10,447 nt of DNA from DASXYU01 sp036502295 (GTDB lineage: Bacteria > Actinomycetota > Actinomycetes > Mycobacteriales > Jatrophihabitantaceae). Positions 1-5,523 of the stretch are shown here, in pieces (within the stretch, counting starts at the first letter, position 1; each line of letters opens with the position of its first letter). The stretch lies in contig DASXYU010000057.1 of the NCBI GenBank assembly GCA_036502295.1, forward strand, positions 1-10,447, given 5' to 3'. Position numbers and translations under genes: made by a program. Under the pieces are notes generated by a model. It ran no database searches and was not told the origin of the DNA. It worked only from the letters and a program-made list of their open reading frames with translations.

Positions 1-336
1 ACGCCCGACTCGGGTATCTCGGTGCTGCAGTGCGGTGACCCGACCGGGACGGGCTCGGGTAGCCCGGGCTTCTCCTACGCCGACGAACTCAGCGGCAGCG
101 AGACCTACCCGGCTGGGACGGTCGCGATGGCGAACGGGGGACCGGACACCAACCGCAGCCAGTTCTTCCTCGTCTACGGCGCGACACCGCTGCCGGCCAA
201 ATACACCGTCTTCGGGACGATCACCGCGGGGCTCGAGACGATCCAGCAGATCGGCGCCGCCGGTACGGCCGAGGGTGCCTCCGACGGCCACCCGAAGCAG
301 ACCGTGACGATCACGACGGCCACCACCTCGTCCTGA
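1..336 (+). CDS. Cyclophilin-type peptidyl-prolyl isomerase, C-terminal part
   Basis: This is the 3' part of a cyclophilin gene. The reading frame is open from base 1, so the start lies outside the window. Cyclophilins catalyse cis-trans isomerisation of Xaa-Pro bonds during protein folding. Visible family blocks are LQCGDPTGTGSGSPGFSYADE, with the active-site Gln three residues before the Asp, then GTVAMANGGPDTN and SQFFLVY, with the Phe pair of the binding pocket, and KYTVFG. By manual alignment to human CypA, the Trp121 and His126 positions are Pro and Tyr, as in many bacterial cyclophilins. The isomerase gene next to relA in mycobacteria encodes a protein with an N-terminal membrane anchor; that part is not visible here. 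It lies upstream of, and in the same direction as, an FKBP gene. Family assignment is very secure; location and substrate are not shown. Confidence 0.95.
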   Translation, partial: TPDSGISVLQCGDPTGTGSGSPGFSYADELSGSETYPAGTVAMANGGPDTNRSQFFLVYGATPLPAKYTVFGTITAGLETIQQIGAAGTAEGASDGHPKQTVTITTATTSS

Positions 337-337
337 G

Positions 338-392
338 CATGATCAACTCACCGATCTGGTCGAATACCGACCGAATCGGTGAGTTGATCATG
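338..392. repeat. Near-perfect 55-nt palindrome between the two isomerase genes
   Basis: An 18-bp perfect inverted repeat, catgatcaactcaccgat (338-355) and its complement (375-392), encloses an inner 5-bp stem (358-362 with 368-372), separated by one mismatch and one G-T pair, around a 5-nt loop (aatac, 363-367). It starts one base after the cyclophilin stop codon. There is no T-tract on the plus strand after the hairpin, so it is not a textbook intrinsic terminator, though it could still end transcription or protect the mRNA 3' end. The arms are much more AT-rich than the flanking genes. That suggests a dispersed palindromic repeat or a terminator-like element rather than chance. The structure is certain; the role is inferred. 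Confidence 0.85.
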
Positions 393-409
393 AAAGAGAC
401 AGTTCATAG

Positions 410-437
410 CTGGCACCCATCTGAGCTTTCGTAGACT
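410..437 (+). promoter_or_regulatory. Possible promoter for the FKBP gene
   Basis: A -35-like hexamer ctggca (410-415; 4 of 6 match to TTGACA) is 16 bp from a -10-like tagact (432-437; fits the TANNNT pattern common in actinobacteria). It lies after the palindrome and would give a leader of about 50 nt before the GTG at 496. This is a match by eye only, and such matches arise by chance. Confidence 0.25.
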
Positions 438-495
438 GCCTGCGGCCATCGGCAATCGCAGCAGGCCGTGATGATCACCCGAGGACGGAGATTCC

Positions 496-1290
496 GTGGC
501 GACTCAGAAGCAGCGCCGTGACGCGGCCCGCCGCCACCTGGAGCGCCAGGTGCAGCGCCGCGCGGAGCGGGAGGCGACGCGCAAGAAGTTCACGCTGATC
601 GCGTCGGTCGCAGGAACGCTGGTGGTGATCGCGCTGGTGATCGTCCTCGTCGTGGTGATCGGCGGCAGTGACTCCGACAAGGCGCCTGCGGCCAGCGCGA
701 CCGGCAGCAGCTCAGGGAGCCCGACCGCCTCCGCCACGTCCTCGGCGGTCGCCTCCGGCTCCCCCGTCCCCACCGCGACGGGCTCCGGCTCCCCCGTGGT
801 CGGCGCCACCGTCGACTTCGAGGGCGTGCACGTCACCGGCGCGAATAAGCTCAGCGACCCACCGACGGTGACCTCGACCGCGACGAAGGATCCGGCGAAG
901 TTCGAGTACAAGGATCTCGCCGTCGGCTCCGGCCCCGCGGCGACGCCCACATCGAACGTGACAGTGCAGTACACCGGCATCCTCTACAAGGCCGGCGACA
1001 AGCCGTTCGACTCCAGCTGGGACCGCGGTCAGCCCGCGGAGTTCAGCCTCACTGGCGTGGTGCCGGGCTTCACCCAGGGCATCGGCGGCGGCGACGGCAC
1101 TCCGGCGATGAAGGTCGGCGGGCGACGCCTCATCATCCTGCCCGCGGCGATGGGCTACGGAGACCAGTCGCCGAGCACCGACATCCCTGCGAACAGCCCG
1201 CTCGTCTTCATCGTGGACCTCGTCAGCCTCGACTCCGCGACGAGCTCGGCGGCGGCTCCGGCCGCGTCAGGCTCACCGGCGGCGTCCTGA
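496..1290 (+). CDS. Membrane-anchored FKBP-type peptidyl-prolyl isomerase
   Basis: A 264-residue isomerase predicted to fold proteins outside the cytoplasmic membrane. Residues 1-32 are a basic, helical cytoplasmic segment (MATQKQRRDAARRHLERQ and onward), 33-56 a single membrane segment, 57-135 a Ser/Ala/Thr/Pro/Gly-rich linker, and 136-245 the FKBP domain; a short Ala/Ser tail follows. FKBP pocket residues are visible by manual alignment to FKBP12: Tyr159, Phe171-Asp172, Phe183, Val188-Val189, Tyr221, Ile230 and Phe238. The pocket-floor Trp59 position is Phe192 (VVPGFTQGI), a known variation in bacterial FKBPs. The GTG at 496 is preceded by gaggacggag (481-490) as ribosome-binding site. The basic N-terminus resembles that of actinobacterial cyclophilins found at this locus, suggesting a shared anchor module on two different catalytic folds. 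It converges on the VOC gene, with 41 bp between the stops. Confidence 0.93.
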   Translation: MATQKQRRDAARRHLERQVQRRAEREATRKKFTLIASVAGTLVVIALVIVLVVVIGGSDSDKAPAASATGSSSGSPTASATSSAVASGSPVPTATGSGSPVVGATVDFEGVHVTGANKLSDPPTVTSTATKDPAKFEYKDLAVGSGPAATPTSNVTVQYTGILYKAGDKPFDSSWDRGQPAEFSLTGVVPGFTQGIGGGDGTPAMKVGGRRLIILPAAMGYGDQSPSTDIPANSPLVFIVDLVSLDSATSSAAAPAASGSPAAS

Positions 1291-1331
1291 CCTTCGCGCC
1301 ACCGCCGCGGGGTGCGATCGAGGCCCGGGCG

Positions 1332-1736
1332 CTAGGCCTGCTTGATGCGGAGCAGGTTGCCGGCGGGATCGCGGACGGCACAGTCACGCGCGCCCCACGG
1401 CTGATCGGTCGGCTCCTGCAGCACCTCGACCCCCGGTGCGGCGAGGATCTTGTCGAAGGTGGCCGCGAGATCGTCAGAGCTGAACTGGACGGGGCTGATC
1501 TCGCCCTTGGCGAGCAGCGCGGCGAGAGTTTCGCCGTCCTCCGCGGAACGCCCGGCCTGCGGCTGCGAGAGGACGATCTCGACCTCGGGCTGACTCTCAG
1601 TGACGAGCGTGCTCCAGCGGAAGCCGCCGTTCTCGACCTCGTACTTGACGGTGAGGCCGAGGACGTCGCGGTAGAAGCCAAGCGCCGCGTCGTTGTCGTC
1701 GATCATGATGTGCACGGTGGCAAGTGAAATGCTCAT
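1332..1736 (-). CDS. VOC-superfamily (glyoxalase/bleomycin-resistance fold) protein
   Basis: A 134-residue single-domain protein of the vicinal oxygen chelate fold, with two beta-alpha-beta-beta-beta halves. The first half opens with ATVHIMIDDNDAALGFYRDVLGL and the second ends with the family signature PWGARDCAVRDPAGNLLRI. By manual alignment to glyoxalase I metal ligands, His9 and Glu53 are kept. The third and fourth ligand positions are Pro82 and Arg130, so a canonical metal-dependent glyoxalase is unlikely; ligand binding or an uncharacterised enzyme activity is possible. The ATG at 1736 has an aggg 7 nt upstream. It lies 9 bp downstream of an AraC-type regulator on the same strand, and regulator-VOC pairs of this kind are common in actinobacteria, so it is probably co-transcribed and possibly the regulator's target. 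The substrate is unknown. Confidence 0.88.
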   Translation of the reverse strand: MSISLATVHIMIDDNDAALGFYRDVLGLTVKYEVENGGFRWSTLVTESQPEVEIVLSQPQAGRSAEDGETLAALLAKGEISPVQFSSDDLAATFDKILAAPGVEVLQEPTDQPWGARDCAVRDPAGNLLRIKQA

Positions 1737-1745
1737 GCCATAACC

Positions 1746-2174
1746 CTAGGCAGGTGCAGCGGTAGTTGCTTCTCGATTACTGCTCGGCTTGCGTGGGCGA
1801 GTGATCACCATCGTTTGGCAGCTCGACAGCGGTTTCAGCTCGTCGTGATTGCGTGCGCGGTACGAGGACGGCGACTGCCCGACCCGCTCGGTGAAGCGGG
1901 CGGAGAACGAGCCGAGGCTGGTGCAGCCGACTGCGAAGCAGACTTCGGTAACGCTTAGATCGCCGCGACGCAGCAGCGCCTTCGCGCGTTCTAGGCGCCG
2001 CGTCACGAGGTAGGAGTACGGCGTCTCGGAGTACGCCTCGCGGAAACGGCGGCTGAAGTGCGCCGGCGACATCAGGGCGGTGCGGGCAAGCGCCGGGACG
2101 TCGAGCGGCTGGACGTACTCCCGATCCATCCGGTCGCGCGCCCGTCGCAACCGCCGCAGTTCGTCGAGGTCCAC
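1746..2174 (-). CDS. AraC/XylS-family transcriptional regulator
   Basis: A 142-residue protein consisting almost entirely of an AraC-type DNA-binding domain. The first helix-turn-helix is near residues 25-46 (VPALARTALMSPAHFSRRFR) and the second near 74-96, ending GSFSARFTERVGQSP, with the usual SYLVTRRLERAKALL linker helix between. There is no N-terminal sugar-binding domain. A C-terminal tail of about 35 residues contains SSCQTMVITRP and SNREA. This resembles a tail I recall in a subfamily of short actinobacterial AraC regulators paired with VOC genes, so it may be a sensing or interaction element, perhaps through Cys119; this is inference. The start is GTG at 2174, with gaaagg about 8 nt upstream. 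It precedes the VOC gene by 9 bp. A 57-bp palindromic element begins 19 bp upstream of the start and could be an operator or simply a repeat. Confidence 0.92.
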   Translation of the reverse strand: MDLDELRRLRRARDRMDREYVQPLDVPALARTALMSPAHFSRRFREAYSETPYSYLVTRRLERAKALLRRGDLSVTEVCFAVGCTSLGSFSARFTERVGQSPSSYRARNHDELKPLSSCQTMVITRPRKPSSNREATTAAPA

Positions 2175-2193
2175 CGTCTCAGCCTTTCACGTA

Positions 2194-2250
2194 CGAGTGG
2201 GCGGTTCTGACATCGAACGCAACACGTCGAGCGTCTAGATCGCCCACTCG
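2194..2250. repeat. 57-bp palindromic element, copy 1
   Basis: The ends form a perfect 10-bp inverted repeat, cgagtgggcg (2194-2203) and cgcccactcg (2241-2250), with weaker complementarity inside. It aligns without gaps to copy 2 at 2429-2485, and 39 of 57 bases are identical; the first 13 bases match exactly and the central 6 are unrelated. Same length, conserved ends and a variable centre fit a REP-like dispersed palindrome. Its place 19 bp upstream of the AraC start also allows an operator role. Confidence 0.8.
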
Positions 2251-2294
2251 CGCCACTTCGCCTCGGCAGGAAGCAGCCTGCGCCCAGATCGCTT

Positions 2295-2405
2295 CTAGTC
2301 GCGACGCCACGGCTTCGCCGAGGACGCGGCCGAGCCCAGGTAGCCGAGGCGGATGTCGAAGAGCCGCTTAATCCGCCGAGGAAGACGATTCAGCAAACGC
2401 CACAT
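2295..2405 (-). CDS. Possible 36-residue cationic small protein
   Basis: An ATG at 2405 opens a frame of 36 residues, beginning MWRLLNRLPRRIKRLFDIRL and ending KPWRRD, with stop TAG at 2297-2295. The peptide is strongly basic (about ten Arg/Lys), with a likely amphipathic helix in its first 20 residues. It lies on the same strand as its neighbours and between the two 57-bp palindromes. The only purine-rich upstream match, gaggg, is too far away (about 14-18 nt) for a normal ribosome-binding site, so translation is doubtful. I do not recognise the family. It could be a genuine small membrane-active or nucleic-acid-binding protein, a relic of a larger gene, or a chance frame in GC-rich DNA. Confidence 0.3.
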   Translation of the reverse strand: MWRLLNRLPRRIKRLFDIRLGYLGSAASSAKPWRRD

Positions 2406-2428
2406 ACGGCAACGGTAGCCCTCGGCGC

Positions 2429-2485
2429 CGAGTGGGCGGTTTCGACATGGAGTGCGGGTTCTCGGACGTCAGAATCACCCAGTCG
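2429..2485. repeat. 57-bp palindromic element, copy 2
   Basis: It begins cgagtgggcggtt, identical to copy 1 for 13 bases, and ends atcacccagtcg, giving an imperfect inverted repeat of its own ends. Length is exactly 57 bp as in copy 1, and 39 of 57 positions agree without gaps. It sits 4 bp from the direct-repeat run that reaches the methyltransferase gene. Confidence 0.78.
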
Positions 2486-2489
2486 AGCA

Positions 2490-2553
2490 CGTCCTTGCCG
2501 TTAGCCCGCCTGCCATTAGCCCCTGCTTGTCGCTAACCCCTGCTTGTCGCTAA
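2490..2553. repeat. Degenerate tandem repeat, 17-bp and 15-bp units
   Basis: Read on the minus strand, two perfect adjacent copies of ttagcgacaagcagggg (2553-2537 and 2536-2520) are followed by two degenerate 15-bp units, ctaatggcaggcggg (2519-2505) and ctaacggcaaggacg (2504-2490). The methyltransferase stop codon TAG in the restored frame (2552-2550) lies in the first unit, and the stop of the shifted frame (2535-2533) lies in the second. The array therefore abuts the gene's 3' end. Unit spacing is too short and irregular for CRISPR. Confidence 0.85.
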
Positions 2554-3105
2554 CCCTGTGCCGTGGCGAGAACGTAAAGCCACGGCTCGTCCCGTCCGAC
2601 GACGTGCCGCAGGGAGAGGACGGCCCAGCCCGCGCGGCCCAGCCCGCGCGGCCCAGCCCGCGCGGCCGAGCACCTCGCGAACTTCGTTCTCGCGCCAGTA
2701 GGTGAAGTGCCGCGGCCGGTCGAGTTTCGCGCTGCTCCAGCTCGACTCGTCACCTTCTTTGACGGTCAGCGCGAAGACACCGCGGGGCACCACGGCACCG
2801 CGGGCGCGCACCAGGACGTCCTTCAGCTGAGTGCGCTGCAGGTGCAGCAACACCGCATCGGCGAGCAGACCCGCGTACGGGCCGCCGAGCTCATCGCGGA
2901 GAAGGTTCAGCGGCGTGATGGACTTGCCGCGCGAGCGCTGGTACTCGATGAAGCCGTTCGACGCGTCCGTCCGGACAACTGGTAGCCCCTGTGCTTCGGG
3001 GTAGTCGGCGTCTCGCCCCGGCCCACTGCCCACCTCGAGGACGGGACCGGGCAGGGCCATCTCGGCGAAACGCGGCCTAGCCGGCGTGGACGCGGTAGGC
3101 GTCAT
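2550..3105 (-). pseudogene. SAM-dependent methyltransferase, frameshifted by a 14-bp repeat expansion
   Basis: This is a class I SAM-dependent methyltransferase of unknown substrate. The first frame gives PGPVLEVGSGPGRDADY (motif I, the SAM loop), then VVRTDASNGFIEYQRSRGK and a helix ending DAVLLHLQRTQL. The expected C-terminus, AVLSLRHVVGRDEPWLYVLA, lies in another frame. The break coincides with three copies of a 14-bp repeat (2622-2667). Removing two copies (28 bp) restores one open frame of 175 residues ending at TAG 2552-2550. As it stands, the first frame continues into unrelated Arg/Pro-rich residues to a stop at 2533. ATG 3105 is preferred over GTG 3111 because gagg lies 6 nt upstream; it overlaps the relA end by 29 bp. 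The N-terminal helix usual before motif I in this family is mostly missing, so 5' truncation is possible. It could be a pseudogene, a length-variable gene, or an assembly error. Confidence 0.82.
2622..2667. repeat. 14-bp tandem repeat, three perfect copies plus a partial one
   Basis: The unit ggcccagcccgcgc occurs at 2622-2635, 2636-2649 and 2650-2663, followed by ggcc of a fourth copy. Since 14 is not a multiple of 3, each added copy shifts the methyltransferase frame. One copy or four copies would be in frame; two or three are not. On the coding strand a single copy supplies codons within LGRAGWA, a natural part of the protein. Confidence 0.97.
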
Positions 3106-5398
3106 AGACACCCTCGACGTTGCGGATCGCCCTCAGCAGGTGCCCGAGGTGCTTGGCCTCGGCCATCTCGAAGGTGAAGCGGCTCACCGCGACCCGGTCG
3201 CGGTTGGTCGAGACGTTGGCCGTGAGGATCGAGACCCGCTCTTCGGAGAGGACGCGGGTGACGTCGGTCAGCAGGCCGTGCCGGTCGAGCGCCTCGACCT
3301 GGATCGACACCACGTATGTCGCCGTCGCCGACGGCGCCCACTCCACCTCGAGGAGGCGTTCGGGCTGTGCGAGCAGCGATTCGGCATTGGTGCAGGTCCG
3401 GCGGTGCACCGAGACACCGCCACCACGCGTGACGAAGCCGAGGATGTCGTCGCCCGGCACGGGCGTGCAGCAGCGGGCGAGCTTCACCCACACGTCGCTG
3501 ACGCCCTTCACGAGGACTCCGGTCTCACCCGAACGACGTGTCGCCGACGGCGAGTCGACGACCGGGATGACCGCCTCGGAAAGATCCTCGGTGGAGCCTT
3601 CAGCCCCACCCAACTGGGCGATGAGCTTCTCGACGATCGACTGCGCCGAGACGTGTCCCTCCCCGATCGCCGCGTACAACGCCGCGACGTCGTTGAGGTG
3701 CATGTCCTGGGCGAGGGTGAGCAGGTTGTCGTTGCCGAGCAGGCGCTTCATCGGCAGGGCCGCCTTGCGCACCGCCTTGCTCAGCGCGGTCTTGCCCTCC
3801 TCGATGGCGTCCTCGCGCCGCTCCTTGGCGAACCATTGCCGGATCTTGGTCCGCGCCCGCGGCGACTTCACGAAGGTCAGCCAGTCCTGCGACGGGCCCG
3901 CGCCCTCGGCCTTGCTCGTGAAGACCTCGACGGTGTCGCCGTTCTCCAACTGCGACTCGAGCGCCACGAGCTTGCCGTTCACGCGGGCCCCGATACAGCG
4001 ATGCCCCACCTCGGTGTGCACGGCGTAGGCGAAGTCGACGGGCGTGGCACCGCCGGGCAGCGCGAGGACGTCGCCCTTCGGCGTGAAGACGTAGACCTCA
4101 TTGCCGGCGAGGTCATAGCGCAGCGAGTCGAGGAACTCCTCTGGTTCCTGCGCCTCGCGCTGCCAGTCGAGTAGCTGGCGCAGCCAGCCCATTTCGTCCC
4201 ACGGCCCCGACGGCTCGGCGACGGCGGTCTTCTTCTCCTTGTATTTCCAGTGCGCGGCGATGCCGTACTCGGCGGTGCGGTGCATCGCGTACGTCCTGAT
4301 CTGCAGTTCGACCGGCTTACCGCCCGGCCCGATCACGGTGGTGTGCAGCGACTGGTACATGTTGAACTTGGGCATCGCGATGTAGTCCTTGAAGCGCCCC
4401 GGCACCGGCTGCCAGTTCGCGTGGATCACACCGAGGGTCGCGTAGCAGTCGCGCTCGCTCTCGACGAGGACGCGGATACCCACCAGGTCATAGATGTCGG
4501 TGAACTCGCGTCCCCGCACGATCATCTTCTGGTAGATCGAGTAGTAGTGCTTCGGGCGGCCCGTGATCTCGGACTTGATCCCACCCTCGCGCAGGTCGTC
4601 GTTGATCTGGTCGATGACGTCCTTGAGGTACGTGTCGCGTGAGGGCGCGCGGTCGGCAACAAGGCGGACGATCTCGTCGTAACGCTTCGGGTAGAGCGTG
4701 GCGAAGGAGAGATCCTCCAGCTCCCACTTGACCGTGTTCATTCCGAGGCGGTGCGCCAGCGGAGCGAGCACCTCAAGGGTTTCGCGTGCCTTGCGTTCCT
4801 GCTTCTCCGGCGGGAGGAAACGCAGCGTGCGCATGTTGTGCAGCCGGTCGGCGAGCTTGATGACGAGGACGCGCGGGTCGCGGGCCATCGCCACCACCAT
4901 CTTGCGGATGGTCTCGGCCTCGGCGGCGTCGCCGAACTTCACCTTGTCGAGCTTGGTGACGCCGTCGACGAGGTGGGCGACGTCCTCGCCGAAGTCCTTC
5001 TTGAGATCGTCCAGGGTGTAGCCGGTGTCCTCGACTGTGTCGTGCAGCAGCGCGGCGACGAGGGTGGTGGTGTCCATGCCGAGTTCGGCGAGGATGGTCG
5101 CGACGGAGAGCGGATGGGTGATGTAGGGATCACCGCTACGGCGCAGCTGGCCGCGGTGGCACTCCTCCGCGACGTCGTAGCCGCGCTGCAGGATTCGGGC
5201 GTCGACCTTGGGGTGCGCCGCGCGGTGGATCGCGAGCAACGGCTCGAGGACGGGCTTGAAGGTGGTCTGCCGCGTCTGGGCGACGATGCGCCGCGCGAGA
5301 CGGTCACGCACACGCTTGCGGTGTGCCCCGCCCAGCTCGACCTGGTTGGGTGCCACTTCGCTGGAGGTAGCGGTCGCGGTGAGGTCCGGCTCAGGCAC
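3077..5398 (-). CDS. relA: Bifunctional (p)ppGpp synthetase/hydrolase, RelA/SpoT (Rel) family
   Basis: A 773-residue long Rel enzyme that makes (p)ppGpp from ATP and GDP/GTP in amino-acid starvation and also hydrolyses it, acting in the cytoplasm with the ribosome. The HD hydrolase domain keeps His95, His119-Asp120, Glu123-Asp124 and Asp184 (KLADRLHNMRT). The synthetase domain has GRPKHYYSIYQKM (280-292), the basic RFKD motif (335-338) typical of bifunctional Mg2+-type enzymes, YQSLHTT (348-354) and ELQIRT (364-369). A TGS domain covers about 433-494, a conserved Cys-Cys block (ARCCTPVPGD, 641-650, and Cys669) follows, and an ACT domain ends the protein (about 696-773). Both catalytic halves look intact. 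The GTG start at 5398 has gaggag 6 nt upstream. It follows apt by about 125 bp, so it may have its own promoter; its 3' end overlaps the methyltransferase remnant. Confidence 0.98.
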   Translation of the reverse strand: MPEPDLTATATSSEVAPNQVELGGAHRKRVRDRLARRIVAQTRQTTFKPVLEPLLAIHRAAHPKVDARILQRGYDVAEECHRGQLRRSGDPYITHPLSVATILAELGMDTTTLVAALLHDTVEDTGYTLDDLKKDFGEDVAHLVDGVTKLDKVKFGDAAEAETIRKMVVAMARDPRVLVIKLADRLHNMRTLRFLPPEKQERKARETLEVLAPLAHRLGMNTVKWELEDLSFATLYPKRYDEIVRLVADRAPSRDTYLKDVIDQINDDLREGGIKSEITGRPKHYYSIYQKMIVRGREFTDIYDLVGIRVLVESERDCYATLGVIHANWQPVPGRFKDYIAMPKFNMYQSLHTTVIGPGGKPVELQIRTYAMHRTAEYGIAAHWKYKEKKTAVAEPSGPWDEMGWLRQLLDWQREAQEPEEFLDSLRYDLAGNEVYVFTPKGDVLALPGGATPVDFAYAVHTEVGHRCIGARVNGKLVALESQLENGDTVEVFTSKAEGAGPSQDWLTFVKSPRARTKIRQWFAKERREDAIEEGKTALSKAVRKAALPMKRLLGNDNLLTLAQDMHLNDVAALYAAIGEGHVSAQSIVEKLIAQLGGAEGSTEDLSEAVIPVVDSPSATRRSGETGVLVKGVSDVWVKLARCCTPVPGDDILGFVTRGGGVSVHRRTCTNAESLLAQPERLLEVEWAPSATATYVVSIQVEALDRHGLLTDVTRVLSEERVSILTANVSTNRDRVAVSRFTFEMAEAKHLGHLLRAIRNVEGVYDAYRVHAG

Positions 5399-5491
5399 AG
5401 CAATCTCCTCAGCACCGGTCTCGGCGCTGGAATGAGCTGCGTCTGTCGTCAGCGAACCGTTCCTCTCTCGACCGGTGTGCTCCGTGCTTCC

Positions 5492-5497
5492 AGTCTA
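5492..5497 (-). promoter_or_regulatory. Possible -10 element of a relA promoter
   Basis: In the apt-relA gap the minus strand reads tagact, a TANNNT-type -10 identical to the one proposed for the FKBP gene. No convincing -35 is seen (taggag, 16 bp upstream, is poor). It would give a leader of about 85-90 nt before the GTG at 5398. Evidence is weak. Confidence 0.2.
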
Positions 5498-5523
5498 GAG
5501 GGAATCGACCAGGCTCCTACTGA

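Larger units (their letters stand above)
2175..2549. other. Repeat-rich non-coding stretch
   Basis: This stretch between the AraC gene and the broken methyltransferase has no long convincing gene. It holds, in order, the AraC leader, a 57-bp palindromic element, a possible 36-residue ORF on the minus strand, a second copy of the 57-bp element, and a run of 17/15-bp direct repeats reaching the methyltransferase stop. Each is listed separately. No tRNA, integrase, transposase remnant or clear attachment site was seen in it. Confidence 0.7.

Noticed and set aside
504..980. 158-codon minus-strand frame opposite the FKBP gene
   Set aside because: It overlaps a complete FKBP gene with a ribosome-binding site and shows no recognisable motif.
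1291..1331. Bidirectional terminator between the convergent FKBP and VOC genes
   Set aside because: The 41-bp gap is GC-rich, but I found no stable inverted repeat with T-tracts on either side.
2263..2278. Hairpin gcagg/cctgc after the 36-residue ORF
   Set aside because: The stem is only 5 bp with no T-tract, too weak to call a terminator.
2490..2667. CRISPR array
   Set aside because: Repeat units are 14-17 bp and directly adjacent with no spacers, and no cas genes are present.
2550..3105. Programmed ribosomal frameshift in the methyltransferase
   Set aside because: No slippery heptamer is seen, and removal of two exact repeat copies explains the frame change more simply.
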